Origin: an uncultured Paracoccaceae bacterium
Lineage (GTDB): Bacteria; Pseudomonadota; Alphaproteobacteria; Rhodobacterales; Rhodobacteraceae
Length of the DNA: 64,000 bases
Assembly (NCBI GenBank): GCA_938028765.1
Contig: CALIZF010000002.1
Span: forward strand, 1-64,000
Direction: 5' to 3'
The notes beneath the pieces were generated by a model. The model ran no database searches. It was given only the letters and a program-made list of their open reading frames with translations, and was not told where the DNA came from. Shown here piece after piece: positions 37,612 to 47,224 of this stretch (positions are counted from its first letter, which is position 1; each line of letters opens with the position of its first letter). The translations under genes were made by a program, and so were the position numbers.

Positions 37612-38409
37612 TCAAGAGCCCGGGGCGTCGAGAAAGGCGGCGACGGTCTCGGCGAAGGCGTCGGGCCGGTCGGCGTGCAGCCAGTGGCCGGCACCGGGGA
37701 TCCGCGCGAAGCGCGCGGCGGGGAACAGGGCGCGGATCGTGTCGCGGTGTTCGGGCCGGACATAGTCCGACAGCGCGCCCGTCAGGAACAGCGCCGGTCC
37801 GTCGAAGCGGCACCCCGCGAGGTCTGGCCAGCCGGTGATCGCGTCCATGTTCGCGGCCAGCGCGTCGAGGTTCAGCCGCCAGCGCGGACCGCTCTCGGCC
37901 TTGAGGTCGAGCGACTGCAGGAGGAAGGCCCTCAGCGCGGGATCCCCCACCGTCGCGGCCAGCCGCCGGTCGGCCTCGGCCCGGGTGGTGACGCCGGCGA
38001 GGTCGAGGGTGCGCATCGCGTCCACGTTATGCATCTGGGTATGGGCATAGGCGACCGGCGCGATGTCGGCCACGACCAGCCGGCGCACGGCACCGGGGTG
38101 CGTCAGCGCCAGCACCATCGCGGCCTTGCCCCCCATCGAATGGCCCAGCACGTCGATCCGCCCGCCGAGCGACGCGGCGACCTGCGCAAGATCCGCCGCC
38201 AGCGCGGGGTAGTCGTGCCGGGGGGCGTGCGGGCTTTCCCCATGGTTGCGCATGTCGGCCGCCACCACGCGGCGCCTCGCGGCAAGCCGCCGCGCCACCG
38301 CCGACCAGTTCCGCGCCGATCCGAACAGGCCGTGCGCGATCAGAAGCGGCGTGGGGTCGTTGCCGCCGGCCGGTGCCCCTTGCCGGTCGTGCACGATCGT
38401 CCGCAGCAT
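37612..38409 (-). CDS. Alpha/beta-hydrolase (YbfF-like esterase)
   Basis: A 265-aa alpha/beta hydrolase. The oxyanion segment is PLLIAHGLFGSARNWSAVAR near residues 21-40. The nucleophile elbow is DVLGHSMGGKAAMVLAL, with Ser near residue 92. A late acid residue sits in LFLTGALSDYV near 205-215, and the His in RIPGAGHWLHADRPDAF near 240-255. It is closest in form to YbfF-type esterases. The start at 38409 is chosen because the upstream open frame is not family-like. Substrate unknown. Confidence 0.85.
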   Translation of the reverse strand: MLRTIVHDRQGAPAGGNDPTPLLIAHGLFGSARNWSAVARRLAARRRVVAADMRNHGESPHAPRHDYPALAADLAQVAASLGGRIDVLGHSMGGKAAMVLALTHPGAVRRLVVADIAPVAYAHTQMHNVDAMRTLDLAGVTTRAEADRRLAATVGDPALRAFLLQSLDLKAESGPRWRLNLDALAANMDAITGWPDLAGCRFDGPALFLTGALSDYVRPEHRDTIRALFPAARFARIPGAGHWLHADRPDAFAETVAAFLDAPGS

Positions 38410-38528
38410 TGCCGCCTCCCTGCCACGCCCGCGCCATAGCGCCGGGCGACGCTGCGCGCCAGCGGGATTGAGCGGCGCGGGCGGCGGCAATAGCGTCGGC
38501 TGCGACGGGGCAGGGAGGACGGGCGCGG

Positions 38529-38900
38529 ATGGGCGCGATCGCGGTGCAGCAGATGGCCGACCGGGTAGCCTCGCTGATGGAGGAGCGCTTGCGCGTGCGC
38601 GGGACCGGCCTGCGCGACAAGCTGCGCCGGGGGGGGCACCGTCTGCCGCGGTCGGTGCGCCGCGAAGCCGAGTACCTGGCCGAGGTGGCCATCCTCGCCC
38701 AGAACCCGAAGGTCGAGATGATGCTCGACGACGCGCGGATCGCGCAGGCCTACGACACCTGTCTCCGCTATCTGCGGGGCAAGGCCTACAAGGGGCGGGT
38801 CGGCGCCTTCCTGATGGACCTTGCAGGGTCGGCGGTCCTCTACATCGTCCTCGCCGCCGGGCTGGCGATGGCGCTGGCGCGCTGGCGTGGGCTGATCTGA
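38529..38900 (+). CDS. Conserved hypothetical protein with C-terminal membrane anchor
   Basis: A 123-aa protein. Residues 1-95 are basic and helical (MADRVASLMEERLRVRGTGLRDKLRRGGHRLPR...EAEYLAEVAILAQNPKVEMMLDDARIAQAYD). One membrane helix follows near 95-115 (SAVLYIVLAAGLAMALA), so the protein likely sits on the cytoplasmic face of the inner membrane as a tail-anchored protein. I do not recognise a named family. It diverges from the hydrolase gene with a 119-nt gap. Confidence 0.62.
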   Translation: MGAIAVQQMADRVASLMEERLRVRGTGLRDKLRRGGHRLPRSVRREAEYLAEVAILAQNPKVEMMLDDARIAQAYDTCLRYLRGKAYKGRVGAFLMDLAGSAVLYIVLAAGLAMALARWRGLI

Positions 38901-39046
38901 TCGGGGGACCTTGGTCGCGGGCGGATCGCCTGCAGGCTGTCGCAGGCCGCTGACGTGCGACCGCTCCGGTCCCGGTCCACGGATGGCTGCGCCCCCGCCA
39001 GCGGGCGGGCTTGCACGGGCGGACGGGATCGGGCCTTGTGCGCGGG

Positions 39047-39979
39047 ATGTCCGCGCCTGCTGCCCCTGCCGCCGCCCCCGCCCTCGCCGCCGCCCGCCCG
39101 CTGGCGGGGGTGCTGTGGATGCTTGCGGCAGGGCTGTCGTTCGTGGGCGTGACGGGGATCGTGCGCTACCTCGGCACCGAGCTGCCAGCGGCGCAATCGG
39201 CCTTCGTGCGTTTCGCCTGGGGGGCGGTGTTCCTGCTGCCGGCCCTCGGGCCGCTCTTGCGCAACGGCCTGCCGGCCGGCACGGCGGGGCCGGTGCTGTG
39301 GCGGGGGGCCGCGCATACCATCGCCGTCATCTGCTGGTTCTACGCGATGGCGCGGCTGCCGGTCGCCGAGGTGACGGCGATCGGCTATCTCAACCCGGTG
39401 CTAGTGACCCTCGGCGCGGCGCTGTTCTTCGGCGAACGGCTGGCGGCGCGGCGGCTGATCGCGGTCGGCGTCGCGATGCTGGGGGCGCTGGTCATCCTGC
39501 GCCCCGGCCTGCGCGAGGTGCTACCCGGCCACCTTGCGCAACTGGGCGCGGCGGTGGCCTTCGCGGCGTCCTACCTCATCGCCAAGCGCCTGTCGGGCCG
39601 GTTGCCCGCCGCCGCGGTGGTGGCGCTTCTGTCGCTGGCGGTGACGGCCGCGCTGGCGCCGCTGGCCGCCGCCGTCTGGGTGCCGATGACGCCGGCGCAG
39701 ACAGGGTGGCTGGGTCTTGTGGCCGCCTTCGCCACCTTCGGCCACTATGCGATGCAGCGCGCCTTCGGCGCCGCCCCCCTGACCGTGACACAGCCGGTGA
39801 CCTTCCTCCAGCTCGTCTGGGCCACGCTTCTCGGCTGGGCCGCATTCGGCGAGGCCGCAGACCCCTGGGTGCTGGCGGGGGGCGGTATGATCATCGCTGC
39901 GGTCAGCTTCATCGCCTGGCGCGAGGCGCGCCTGAACCGCGGCCCGGTGACGCCGGCCGTCAATGCGGCGAAGGTCTGA
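39047..39979 (+). CDS. EamA-family (DMT) transporter
   Basis: A 310-aa membrane protein with ten hydrophobic segments in two EamA repeats, for example GVLWMLAAGLSFVGVTGIV near residues 22-40 and LAQLGAAVAFAASYLIAKRLSG near 160-180. It has the family RLPVAEVTAIGYLNPVLVTLGAALFFGE block ending the first repeat and a similar one in the second (AFGAAPLTVTQPVTFLQLVWATLLGW). It is probably a metabolite exporter of unknown substrate. The start at 39047 (MSAPAAPAAAP) is preferred over 39011. Its 3' end overlaps choV on the other strand by 20 bases. Confidence 0.82.
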   Translation: MSAPAAPAAAPALAAARPLAGVLWMLAAGLSFVGVTGIVRYLGTELPAAQSAFVRFAWGAVFLLPALGPLLRNGLPAGTAGPVLWRGAAHTIAVICWFYAMARLPVAEVTAIGYLNPVLVTLGAALFFGERLAARRLIAVGVAMLGALVILRPGLREVLPGHLAQLGAAVAFAASYLIAKRLSGRLPAAAVVALLSLAVTAALAPLAAAVWVPMTPAQTGWLGLVAAFATFGHYAMQRAFGAAPLTVTQPVTFLQLVWATLLGWAAFGEAADPWVLAGGGMIIAAVSFIAWREARLNRGPVTPAVNAAKV

Positions 39980-41024
39980 CCGCCGCCTGTCCCAGCCGCG
40001 CGACGACCGAGGCCGCGGTGACCCGCCCGCGCGGCTGCCCGCCCTCGGCCACCGACAGCGCGGGGGCCGCGCGCAAGGCTGCGATCACCGCGCGCAGGGG
40101 CGTGGCCGCCTCGACCACCGGCGCGCCGGGACCGGCCGGGCCTGGTTCCATCGCGTCGGCCGCCGTCAGGACCCCGAGCGGGTTCATATGCGCGATGAAA
40201 TCGGCCACATAGCCCGAGGCGGGCGCGGCGATGATCTCGCGCGCGGTGCCGACCTGCACCAGCCGCCCGCCTTCCATCAGCGCGATCCGGTTGCCGATCC
40301 GGAACGCCTCGTCGAGGTCGTGGCTGACGAACACGATCGTCCGCTTCAGCCGGGCCTGGAGTTCAAGAAGCTCGTCCTGCAGCCGGGTGCGGATCAGCGG
40401 GTCCAGCGCCGAGAAGGGTTCGTCCATCAGGAGGATCGGCGCCTCGGTCACGAAGGCGCGGGCAAGGCCAACGCGCTGCTGCATCCCCCCCGACAGCTCG
40501 CCCACCTTCCGGTCGGCCCATTGCGTCAGGTTCACAAGGTCGAGCTGCGCGTCCACCCGCGCCTTGCGCTGGCCCGCCGGCACCCCGCCCAGCTCGAGCC
40601 CGAGGCCCACGTTCTCGCGCACCGTCCGCCAGGGCAGGAGGCCGAACTGCTGGAACACCATCGCCACCCGCGTCAGCCGCAGGCGGCGCAGCGTGGCCGC
40701 ATCGGCATGGGTCACATCGACCAGCCCAGTGCCGTCGTTCACAAGCACCGAACCGCGGCAGACCGGGTTGAGGCCGTTCACCGCGCGCAGAAGGGTGGAT
40801 TTGCCGGACCCCGACAGGCCCATCAGCACGACGATCTCGCCCGTCGCCACGTCCAGCGTGCAGTCGTGCACGCCGAGGATCTGGGCGGTTTCCTTCTGGA
40901 TCGCGGCGCGGTCCAGCCCGCGGTCCATCAGCGGCAGGGCCTTCTGCGGCTGGTCGCCGAAGACGACGCAGACGCGGTCGAAGCGGACGGCGACGCCGGG
41001 GCCTCGGGCGGCGGCAGCGGTCAT
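39960..41024 (-). CDS. choV: Choline ABC transporter ATP-binding protein
   Basis: A 354-aa quaternary-amine ABC ATPase. Walker A is GLSGSGKSTLLRA near residue 68, the signature LSGGMQQRVGLARA near 176, and Walker B ILLMDEPFSALDPLIRT near 192-205. The insert QKALPLMDRGLDRAAIQKET near residue 27 marks the ProV/ChoV/OpuA group. The C-terminal 80 residues (from FIAHMNPLGVLTAADAM) resemble a worn CBS-like tail. The start (41024) overlaps the permease stop by 4 nt. With choW and choX it imports choline for the bet genes next to it. Confidence 0.88.
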   Translation of the reverse strand: MTAAAARGPGVAVRFDRVCVVFGDQPQKALPLMDRGLDRAAIQKETAQILGVHDCTLDVATGEIVVLMGLSGSGKSTLLRAVNGLNPVCRGSVLVNDGTGLVDVTHADAATLRRLRLTRVAMVFQQFGLLPWRTVRENVGLGLELGGVPAGQRKARVDAQLDLVNLTQWADRKVGELSGGMQQRVGLARAFVTEAPILLMDEPFSALDPLIRTRLQDELLELQARLKRTIVFVSHDLDEAFRIGNRIALMEGGRLVQVGTAREIIAAPASGYVADFIAHMNPLGVLTAADAMEPGPAGPGAPVVEAATPLRAVIAALRAAPALSVAEGGQPRGRVTAASVVARLGQAAVRPSPH

Positions 41025-41863
41025 TTCCGGCGCACCCGCAGCATCCGGTCCAGCACGATGGCGAGCACGACGATGATCAGCCCCGCCTCGAAGCCGAGCG
41101 CGGTATTGACCGAGTTCAGCGCCCGCACCACCGGCACCCCGAGGCCCGCCGCCCCGACCAGCGCCGCGATGACGACCATCGACAGCGACAGCATGATGGT
41201 CTGGTTCAGGCCCGCCATGATCTGCGGAAAGGCCCAGGGCAGTTCCACCTTCCACAGCCGCTGCCGCGGGGTTGCGCCGAAGGCCGTCGCCGCCTCCAGA
41301 AGGGCGGGGGGCGCGGTCGAGATCCCCAGATGCGTCAGCCGGATGGGGGCGGGCAGCACGAAGATCACCGTGGCGATCAGACCCGGCACCATGCCGATGC
41401 CGAAGAACACGATGGCGGGGATCAGGTAGACGAAGGTCGGCAGCGTCTGCATCAGGTCCAGCACCGGGGCGAGCCAGGCGTAAAGCCGCGGCCGGTGCGC
41501 CGCCGCGATGCCGAGGGGCACGCCGGCCGCCATGCAGACGACGCAGGCTGCCAGCACCAGCGTCAGGCTTTCCGTGGTGGCCTTCCAGTATCCCTGGTTG
41601 AGGATGAATAGGAAGCCCGCCAGCACCAGAAGGCAGGTCTTCCACGACCGCTGCAGCGCCCATGTCAGCGCCACGAAGGCCGTCACCACGACCAGCGGAT
41701 GGGGGGTCTGCAGCACCCACAGGATGCCGGCGATCAGGGCCGAAAGCGCATCCGCGATGGCGTCGAACACCGGCGCCGCATGGGCCTGAAGCCAGTCGAA
41801 CGCCGCCTTGGCGTTGCGGCCCACGGGGATCTTGTGGGCGGTGATCCAGTCGAGCGGGTTCAT
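41021..41863 (-). CDS. choW: Choline ABC transporter permease
   Basis: A 280-aa permease of the OpuAB/ProW/ChoW group. It has several membrane helices and the conserved block LDLMQTLPTFVYLIPAIVFFGIGMVPGLIATVIFVLPAPIRLT near residues 135-175. The coupling loop EAATAFGATPRQRLWKVELPWAFPQIMAGLNQTIMLSLSMVVIAALVGA follows near 187-235. The N-terminal region has an amphipathic stretch before the first helix. It forms the membrane channel for choline import. A strong hairpin separates it from choX upstream. Confidence 0.9.
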   Translation of the reverse strand: MNPLDWITAHKIPVGRNAKAAFDWLQAHAAPVFDAIADALSALIAGILWVLQTPHPLVVVTAFVALTWALQRSWKTCLLVLAGFLFILNQGYWKATTESLTLVLAACVVCMAAGVPLGIAAAHRPRLYAWLAPVLDLMQTLPTFVYLIPAIVFFGIGMVPGLIATVIFVLPAPIRLTHLGISTAPPALLEAATAFGATPRQRLWKVELPWAFPQIMAGLNQTIMLSLSMVVIAALVGAAGLGVPVVRALNSVNTALGFEAGLIIVVLAIVLDRMLRVRRK

Positions 41864-41889
41864 GGAACCGGCCGGGGCCCCGGATCGGG

Positions 41890-41910
41890 CGGGCGGCGCT
41901 CCGCCGCCCG
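41890..41910 (-). repeat. Hairpin between choX and choW
   Basis: GGGCGGCG (41891-41898) and CGCCGCCC (41902-41909) with a 3-nt loop pair perfectly, and a flanking C-G pair extends the stem to 9 bp. It lies in the 220-nt choX-choW spacer with no T-run and so fits a message-stabilising element for choX. Confidence 0.5.
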
Positions 41911-42083
41911 GCTAAATGGCGCCGGGGCTGCCGTCCTGCCGGCGGGTGGCGCGCCGGCTGCGGGCAGGCCCCTCCGGATCGGGACCGGGCGAGGGACAGG
42001 GGGCCGCGGCCCCGCCATCCCCGCGGCACGGGGGCGGATCATCGCCCTCGGCAGGCTGCCGGCCCGCGCCACGGTCCGCGACC

Positions 42084-43013
42084 TCAGTTCAGCGCCGCCA
42101 TAACCGCCGCCAGCGCGTCGCCGCCGTCCCGCGTCGTCACGCCGTCGAGCCAGGGGCCGAGCACGGCGGGGTTGGCGGCCAGCCAGGCCTTCGCTGCCGC
42201 CGCGGGCTCCATCCCGTCGTTGAGGATCTTGCCCATGATCTCGTTCTCGAGCGCCAGGGTGAAGGACAGGTTCTGCAGGAACCGCCCCACATTCGGGCAT
42301 TCCGCGACATAGCCTGCGCGGGTGTTCGTCAGCACCTCGGCCCCGCCCAGGTTCGGGCCGAACCAGTCGTCGCCGCCCTCGAGATAGGTCATCGCGAAAC
42401 TGGAATTCATCGGATGCGGTTCCCAGCCGAGGAACACGATCGGCTCGTTCCGCTGCGTGGCGCGGGCGACCTGGGCCAGCATCCCCTGTTCCGAGCTTTC
42501 GACCAGCTCCCACCCCGCAAGGCCGAAGGCGTCGGCGGCGATCATGTCGAGGATCAGGCGGTTGCCGTCGTTGCCCGGCTCGATCCCGTAGATCTTCCCG
42601 CCGAGCGCATCCTTCGCCCGCGCGATGTCGGCGAAGCTCGCGATGCCCGCCGCCGCGCCCGCCGCGTTGGTGGCCAGCGTGTATTTCGCCCCCGTCAGGT
42701 TGACGCGCACCGTGTCGACCGTGCCGGCCGCGCGGTAGGGGGCGATGTCGGCCTCCATCGTCGGCATCCAGTTGCCGAGGAACACGTCGATGTCGCCCTT
42801 GGCCAGCGCCTGATAGGTGACCGGAACCGACAGGATCTGCACCGCGGTCTGATAGCCGAGCGCGCCCAGCACCGTCGTCGCCACCGCCGTGGTGGCCGTG
42901 ATGTCGGTCCAGCCGACGTCCGAAAACGTCACGCGGTCGCACCCGGCGGCCAGCGCCGGGGCGGCGGCAAGCCCGAGGGCGGCGGCAAGAAGGGTGCTGC
43001 GGGCGGATGTCAT
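42084..43013 (-). CDS. choX: Choline-binding periplasmic protein
   Basis: A 309-aa OpuAC-type binding protein. The start MTSARSTLLAAALGLAAAPALAAGCDRV gives a Sec signal peptide; the longer open frame from 43106 runs through the operator and is not used. Mature landmarks are VTFSDVGWTDITATTAVATTVLGALGY near residues 30-55, DIDVFLGNWMPTMEADI near 75-92, and IVFLGWEPHPMNSSF near 190-205, which carry the aromatic-cage tryptophans and Asp expected for choline. It feeds the choW/choV importer. Its promoter region is shared with betI and holds a BetI-like palindrome 50 nt upstream. Confidence 0.9.
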   Translation of the reverse strand: MTSARSTLLAAALGLAAAPALAAGCDRVTFSDVGWTDITATTAVATTVLGALGYQTAVQILSVPVTYQALAKGDIDVFLGNWMPTMEADIAPYRAAGTVDTVRVNLTGAKYTLATNAAGAAAGIASFADIARAKDALGGKIYGIEPGNDGNRLILDMIAADAFGLAGWELVESSEQGMLAQVARATQRNEPIVFLGWEPHPMNSSFAMTYLEGGDDWFGPNLGGAEVLTNTRAGYVAECPNVGRFLQNLSFTLALENEIMGKILNDGMEPAAAAKAWLAANPAVLGPWLDGVTTRDGGDALAAVMAALN

Positions 43014-43062
43014 GGCAGGTCTCCCGGTCTGGCCGCGCCGGGCCTTCCGTCCGGCGCGATTG

Positions 43063-43082
43063 TTGATTGACGAGTCAATAAA
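43063..43082. promoter_or_regulatory. BetI-type operator between choX and betI
   Basis: TTGATTGACGAGTCAATAAA contains ATTGAC-GA-GTCAAT (43066-43079), a perfect 6-bp inverted repeat with a 2-nt spacer and A/T-rich flanks. It lies 50 nt from the choX start and 48 nt from the betI start. It resembles known BetI sites and fits a switch that controls both divergent operons, released by choline. Confidence 0.62.
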
Positions 43083-43129
43083 CCGCGCGCTACCTGCATC
43101 CTGCAAGCGGAATCCGAAGGGGCGCGCCG

Positions 43130-43720
43130 GTGCCGAAACTGGGGATGGAGCCTATCCGCCGCGATGCGCTGGTCAAGGCGACGATCGCCGAGGTCGGGCG
43201 CACCGGCCGGCTGGACGTGACGGTGGGGCAGATTGCGCGGGCGGCTGGCATGTCGCCGGCGCTGGCGCACCATTACTTCGGCGCGAAGGAGGCGCTGTTC
43301 CTTGCTGCGATGCGCCATGTCCTGACGCTCTACGGCAACGAGGTGCAGGCGGCGCTGGCGGCGGCGGGGGCCGATCCGCGCGCACGGCTGTCGGCGATCC
43401 TGACCGCGTCCTTCGCGCCTGCGAACTTCCGCCGCGAGGTGGCGGGGGCCTGGCTGAACTTCTGGGTGATGGCCGGGACGGTGCCCGAGGGGCGGCGGCT
43501 GCTGGCCGTCTATCAGCGCCGGCTGCGGTCCAACCTGTTGGCCTGCCTGCGCCCCCTGGCCGGGGACCGCGCCGGGCGGCTGGCCGATTCGGTCGGGGCG
43601 ATGATCGACGGGGTCTATCTGCGCGAGGCGCTGCGCGACGGGCCGGCGGACGGGCCGGGCGCGGTGGCGATGATCGAGGCCTTCCTCGACGCCGAACTGG
43701 GTCCGCGCCATGCGCGCTGA
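43130..43720 (+). CDS. betI: Choline-responsive transcriptional repressor BetI
   Basis: A 196-aa TetR-family protein. [26 protein letters not shown] and the helix-turn-helix [33 protein letters not shown] near residues 30-60 are diagnostic of BetI. BetI represses choline uptake and oxidation genes and is released by choline. It starts with GTG (43130). The end overlaps betB by 11 bases, so the two are co-translated. The palindrome at 43063-43082 lies in its promoter region, consistent with autoregulation. Confidence 0.93.
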   Translation: MPKLGMEPIRRDALVKATIAEVGRTGRLDVTVGQIARAAGMSPALAHHYFGAKEALFLAAMRHVLTLYGNEVQAALAAAGADPRARLSAILTASFAPANFRREVAGAWLNFWVMAGTVPEGRRLLAVYQRRLRSNLLACLRPLAGDRAGRLADSVGAMIDGVYLREALRDGPADGPGAVAMIEAFLDAELGPRHAR

Positions 43721-45164
43721 CGTGCCGGCCAGCCATTTCGTGAACGGCGCCCCGGTCGAGGATGCGGCCGGCGCGCCGATCCCGGTCGTGTTTCCCGGCA
43801 CCGGCGCCACGGTGGCAACGCTGCACGCCGCGACCGCGGCCGTGGTGGAGGCCGCGCTGGCCGCCGCCGACGCCGCCCGGCCCGCCTGGGCCGCCCTGCG
43901 CCCGGTCGAGCGCGGGCGGATCCTGCGCCGGGCCGCCGACATCATCCGCGACCGGGCCGAAGAGCTTGCGCAGCTCGAGACGCTCGACACCGGCAAGCCG
44001 ATCGCCGAGACGCGGGTCGCGGACTGGCCCTCGGGGGCGGATGCGCTGGAATACTTCGCGGGCCTCGCGCCGACGGTGACGGGCGAGACGATCCCGGTCG
44101 GCGGCGGCGATTTCGTCTACACCCTGCGCGAGCCTCTGGGCCTCTGCGTCGGCATCGGGGCGTGGAACTATCCCAGCCAGATCGCCTGCTGGAAAGCGGC
44201 CCCCGCGCTCGCGCTCGGCAACACGATGGTGTTCAAGCCCTCCGAGGTGACGCCGCTCGGCGCGCTGCGGCTGGCCGCGATCCTGACCGAGGCGGGGCTG
44301 CCGCCGGGCGTGTTCAACGTGGTGCAGGGGCGCGGCGACGTGGGTGCGGCGCTGGTCGCGGATGCGCGCGTGGCCAAGGTCTCGCTCACCGGGTCGGTGG
44401 CCACGGGGCGGCACGTCAGCGCGCTGGCCGGCGAGGGGATCAAGGCCGTCACGATGGAACTGGGCGGCAAGTCGCCCCTGATCGTGTTCGACGATGCCGC
44501 CCTGGACGACGCCGTGGGGGCCGCGATGCTGGGCAATTTCTACAGCGCCGGGCAGGTCTGTTCCAACGGCACCCGGGTGTTCGTGCAGCGGGGCGTCTAC
44601 GGCGCCTTCCTCGAGCGGCTGGCGGCGCGGACGGCGGCGATCCGGCTGGGCGACCCGTTCGATCCCGCAACGCAGATGGGGCCCCTGGTCTCGGCGGCGC
44701 AGATGGACCGCGTGCTGGGCTTCATCGACCGGGCGCGGGCCGAAGGGGCGCGGCTGGTGGCAGGGGGTCATCGCGCGGGCAACGAAGGCTTCTTCGTGGC
44801 ACCCACGGTCTTTGCCGATGTGACGGACGGGATGGAGATCGCGCGCGAGGAGGTGTTCGGGCCGGTGATGGCCGTCCTGCCCTTCGACACCGAGGACGAG
44901 GCGGTGGCGCGTGCGAACGCCAGCCCCTACGGCCTGTCGGCGGGGGTGATGACGCGGGATCTCGCCCGCGCGCACCGGGTGATCGCGCGGCTCGATGCCG
45001 GCACCTGCTGGATCAACGCCTACAACCTCACGCCGGTGGAGGCGCCCTTCGGCGGCGTCAAGCTGTCGGGCGTCGGGCGCGAGAACGGGCGCGCGGCGGT
45101 CGCGCACTATACGCGGGTGAAGTCGGTCTATGTGGGGATGAACCCGGTGGCCGCCCCGTTCTGA
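43710..45164 (+). CDS. betB: Betaine-aldehyde dehydrogenase
   Basis: A 484-aa aldehyde dehydrogenase. NAD-binding and catalytic blocks are [40 protein letters not shown] near residues 140-180, [14 protein letters not shown] near 227-240, [15 protein letters not shown] with the general-base Glu near 250, and [16 protein letters not shown] with the nucleophilic Cys near 284. It oxidises betaine aldehyde to glycine betaine, an osmoprotectant and carbon/nitrogen source. It overlaps betI and is followed by two strong hairpins and betA. Confidence 0.95.
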   Translation: MRADVPASHFVNGAPVEDAAGAPIPVVFPGTGATVATLHAATAAVVEAALAAADAARPAWAALRPVERGRILRRAADIIRDRAEELAQLETLDTGKPIAETRVADWPSGADALEYFAGLAPTVTGETIPVGGGDFVYTLREPLGLCVGIGAWNYPSQIACWKAAPALALGNTMVFKPSEVTPLGALRLAAILTEAGLPPGVFNVVQGRGDVGAALVADARVAKVSLTGSVATGRHVSALAGEGIKAVTMELGGKSPLIVFDDAALDDAVGAAMLGNFYSAGQVCSNGTRVFVQRGVYGAFLERLAARTAAIRLGDPFDPATQMGPLVSAAQMDRVLGFIDRARAEGARLVAGGHRAGNEGFFVAPTVFADVTDGMEIAREEVFGPVMAVLPFDTEDEAVARANASPYGLSAGVMTRDLARAHRVIARLDAGTCWINAYNLTPVEAPFGGVKLSGVGRENGRAAVAHYTRVKSVYVGMNPVAAPF

Positions 45165-45223
45165 CGGGGCGGCGCAGCCCCGGCCCGCCTCCCGCCCGCC
45201 CACCCCGGCGGGCCGGGGCTGCG
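45150..45223 (+). repeat. Tandem hairpins between betB and betA
   Basis: GCCGCCCCGT-TCTG-ACGGGGCGGC (45150-45173) is a perfect 10-bp stem that contains the betB stop codon in its loop/right arm. It is followed by a perfect 17-bp inverted repeat: 45173-45189 pairs with 45207-45223 around a 17-nt loop. No T-run follows. These probably uncouple betB from betA expression or stabilise the betIB message. Confidence 0.65.
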
Positions 45224-45292
45224 GGACGGCGCTGCGGGTCGGCGCGGGGCGCGCGCGCACGGGGGCGGTGCGGCGGGCAGGAGCAGGCGGAC

Positions 45293-46951
45293 ATGGAAGC
45301 GGATGCGGTGATCGTGGGCGCCGGGTCGGCCGGCTGTGCAGTGGCCTTCCGGCTGGCCGAGGCGGGCTGGCGCGTGACCGTGGTGGAGGACGGGGGCACC
45401 GACATCGGCCCGTTCATCCAGATGCCCGCGGCGCTGAGCTATCCCATGAACATGCGCCGTTACGACTGGGGCCTCTTGACGGAACCCGAGCCGCACCTCG
45501 GCGGGCGGGTGCTGCGGGTGCCGCGCGGCCGGGTGATGGGCGGGTCGTCCTCGATCAACGGGATGGTCTATGTCCGCGGCCATGCGCGCGACTTCGACCA
45601 CTGGGCCGAGCAGGGCGCGGCGGGCTGGGGCTTTGCGGACGTGCTGCCCTATTTCCGGCGGATGGAACACTGGCACGCTGCGGCGGACGGCGGCGATCCT
45701 GCCTGGCGCGGGACCGACGGCCCTTTGCACGTCACCCGCGGGCCGCGGTCCAATCCCCTCTTTGCGGCCTTCATCGCGGCGGGGCGGCAGGCCGGCTATC
45801 CCGTCACGCCCGACTACAACGGCGCGCAGCAGGAAGGTTTCGGCCCGATGGAGGCGACGATCTGGCAGGGCCGGCGCTGGTCGGCGGCGAGCGCCTACCT
45901 CAGGCCCGCGCTGCGCACGGGGCGGGTGCGGCTGGTGCGCGGCCTGGCGCGCCGCGTGGTGTTCGAGGGCCGCCGCGCCGCGGGGGTCGAGGTCGGGCGC
46001 GGGGGGCGCGTCTGGACCGAGCGGGCGGGGCGCGCGGTGGTTCTGGCGGCCTCGGCGATCAACACGCCGAAGCTTCTGATGCTGTCGGGGATCGGGCCTG
46101 CCGCGCATCTGGCCGCGCAGGGGCTGCCGGTGCTGGCGGACCGTCCGGGGGTCGGCGCGAACCTGCAGGACCACCTCGAGGTCTACATGCAATACGCCGC
46201 GGCCAAGCCCGTCACGCTCTATCGCTACTGGAACCTCTGGGGCAAGGCGCTGGTCGGGGCGCAGTGGCTGATCACGCGAAAGGGCATCGGCGCGTCGAAC
46301 CAGTTCGAGGCCTGCGGGTTCATCCGGTCGGCGGCGGGGATCGAGTATCCAGACATCCAGTTCCATTTCCTGCCGATCGCGGTGCGCTACGATGGCCGGG
46401 CGGCGGCCGAGGGGCACGGGTTCCAGGCGCATGTAGGGCCGATGCGGTCGGCCTCGCGCGGGTCGGTCACCCTGCGGTCGCCCGATCCCGCAGCGCCGCC
46501 CGTGATCCGGTTCAACTACATGTCCGAGCCGTCGGACTGGGCCGAGTTCCGCGCCTGCGTGCGGCTGACGCGCGAAATCTTCGCCCAGCCCGCGATGGCG
46601 CCCTTCGTGAAGGCGGAACTGCAGCCCGGCGGCGCGGTGCAGGACGATGACGCCATCGACGCCTTCATCCGGGACCACGCCGAAAGCGCCTATCACCCCT
46701 GCGGCACCGCGCGGATGGGGCGGGCGGACGATCCCATGGCGGTGGTCGATCCCCAATGCCGGGTGATCGGGGTCGAGGGGTTGCGGGTGGCCGATACCTC
46801 GATCTTCCCGCGGATCACCAACGGCAACCTGAACGCGCCGGCGATCATGGTGGGCGAAAAGGCGGCCGACCATATCCTCGGCCGTGCGCCCCTGCCCGCG
46901 GCGAACCTCGAACCCTGGATCCATCCCGCCTGGCAGACCGAGCAGCGCTGA
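45293..46951 (+). CDS. betA: Choline dehydrogenase
   Basis: A 552-aa GMC oxidoreductase. FAD binding is seen in [23 protein letters not shown] near residues 4-26 and [27 protein letters not shown] near 80-105. Further marks are [19 protein letters not shown] near 255-272 and the C-terminal catalytic block [12 protein letters not shown] with His near 463, then [19 protein letters not shown]. It oxidises choline to betaine aldehyde at the inner membrane, giving electrons to the respiratory chain. AGGAGCAGG precedes the ATG. The spacer from betB holds two hairpins. Confidence 0.95.
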   Translation: MEADAVIVGAGSAGCAVAFRLAEAGWRVTVVEDGGTDIGPFIQMPAALSYPMNMRRYDWGLLTEPEPHLGGRVLRVPRGRVMGGSSSINGMVYVRGHARDFDHWAEQGAAGWGFADVLPYFRRMEHWHAAADGGDPAWRGTDGPLHVTRGPRSNPLFAAFIAAGRQAGYPVTPDYNGAQQEGFGPMEATIWQGRRWSAASAYLRPALRTGRVRLVRGLARRVVFEGRRAAGVEVGRGGRVWTERAGRAVVLAASAINTPKLLMLSGIGPAAHLAAQGLPVLADRPGVGANLQDHLEVYMQYAAAKPVTLYRYWNLWGKALVGAQWLITRKGIGASNQFEACGFIRSAAGIEYPDIQFHFLPIAVRYDGRAAAEGHGFQAHVGPMRSASRGSVTLRSPDPAAPPVIRFNYMSEPSDWAEFRACVRLTREIFAQPAMAPFVKAELQPGGAVQDDDAIDAFIRDHAESAYHPCGTARMGRADDPMAVVDPQCRVIGVEGLRVADTSIFPRITNGNLNAPAIMVGEKAADHILGRAPLPAANLEPWIHPAWQTEQR

Positions 46952-47224
46952 CGGGTGCGCGGTTCGAGATGGCCCGTGTCGCCCCCGGCCCGCCGGCGCG
47001 CGACGCGCCGTCGGGGCTGGCCGGGATCGTCGGTGGGCGACCCCATCCGGGTCGGCCGGCGCAGGGTGCGGCAGGCCGACGCCGGCCTGCCCTGCAGGGG
47101 GGGGCCGGCGGGACGCCGCAGCCGGCGGTGCCGCAGACCGCGGCAGTCCCGCCGTGCGCGGCGGGCGGGCGGCCTGTGCAGGCCTGCGGTGGACATCGCC
47201 CGGTCGCGGGGCTAGGTCCGCGCC

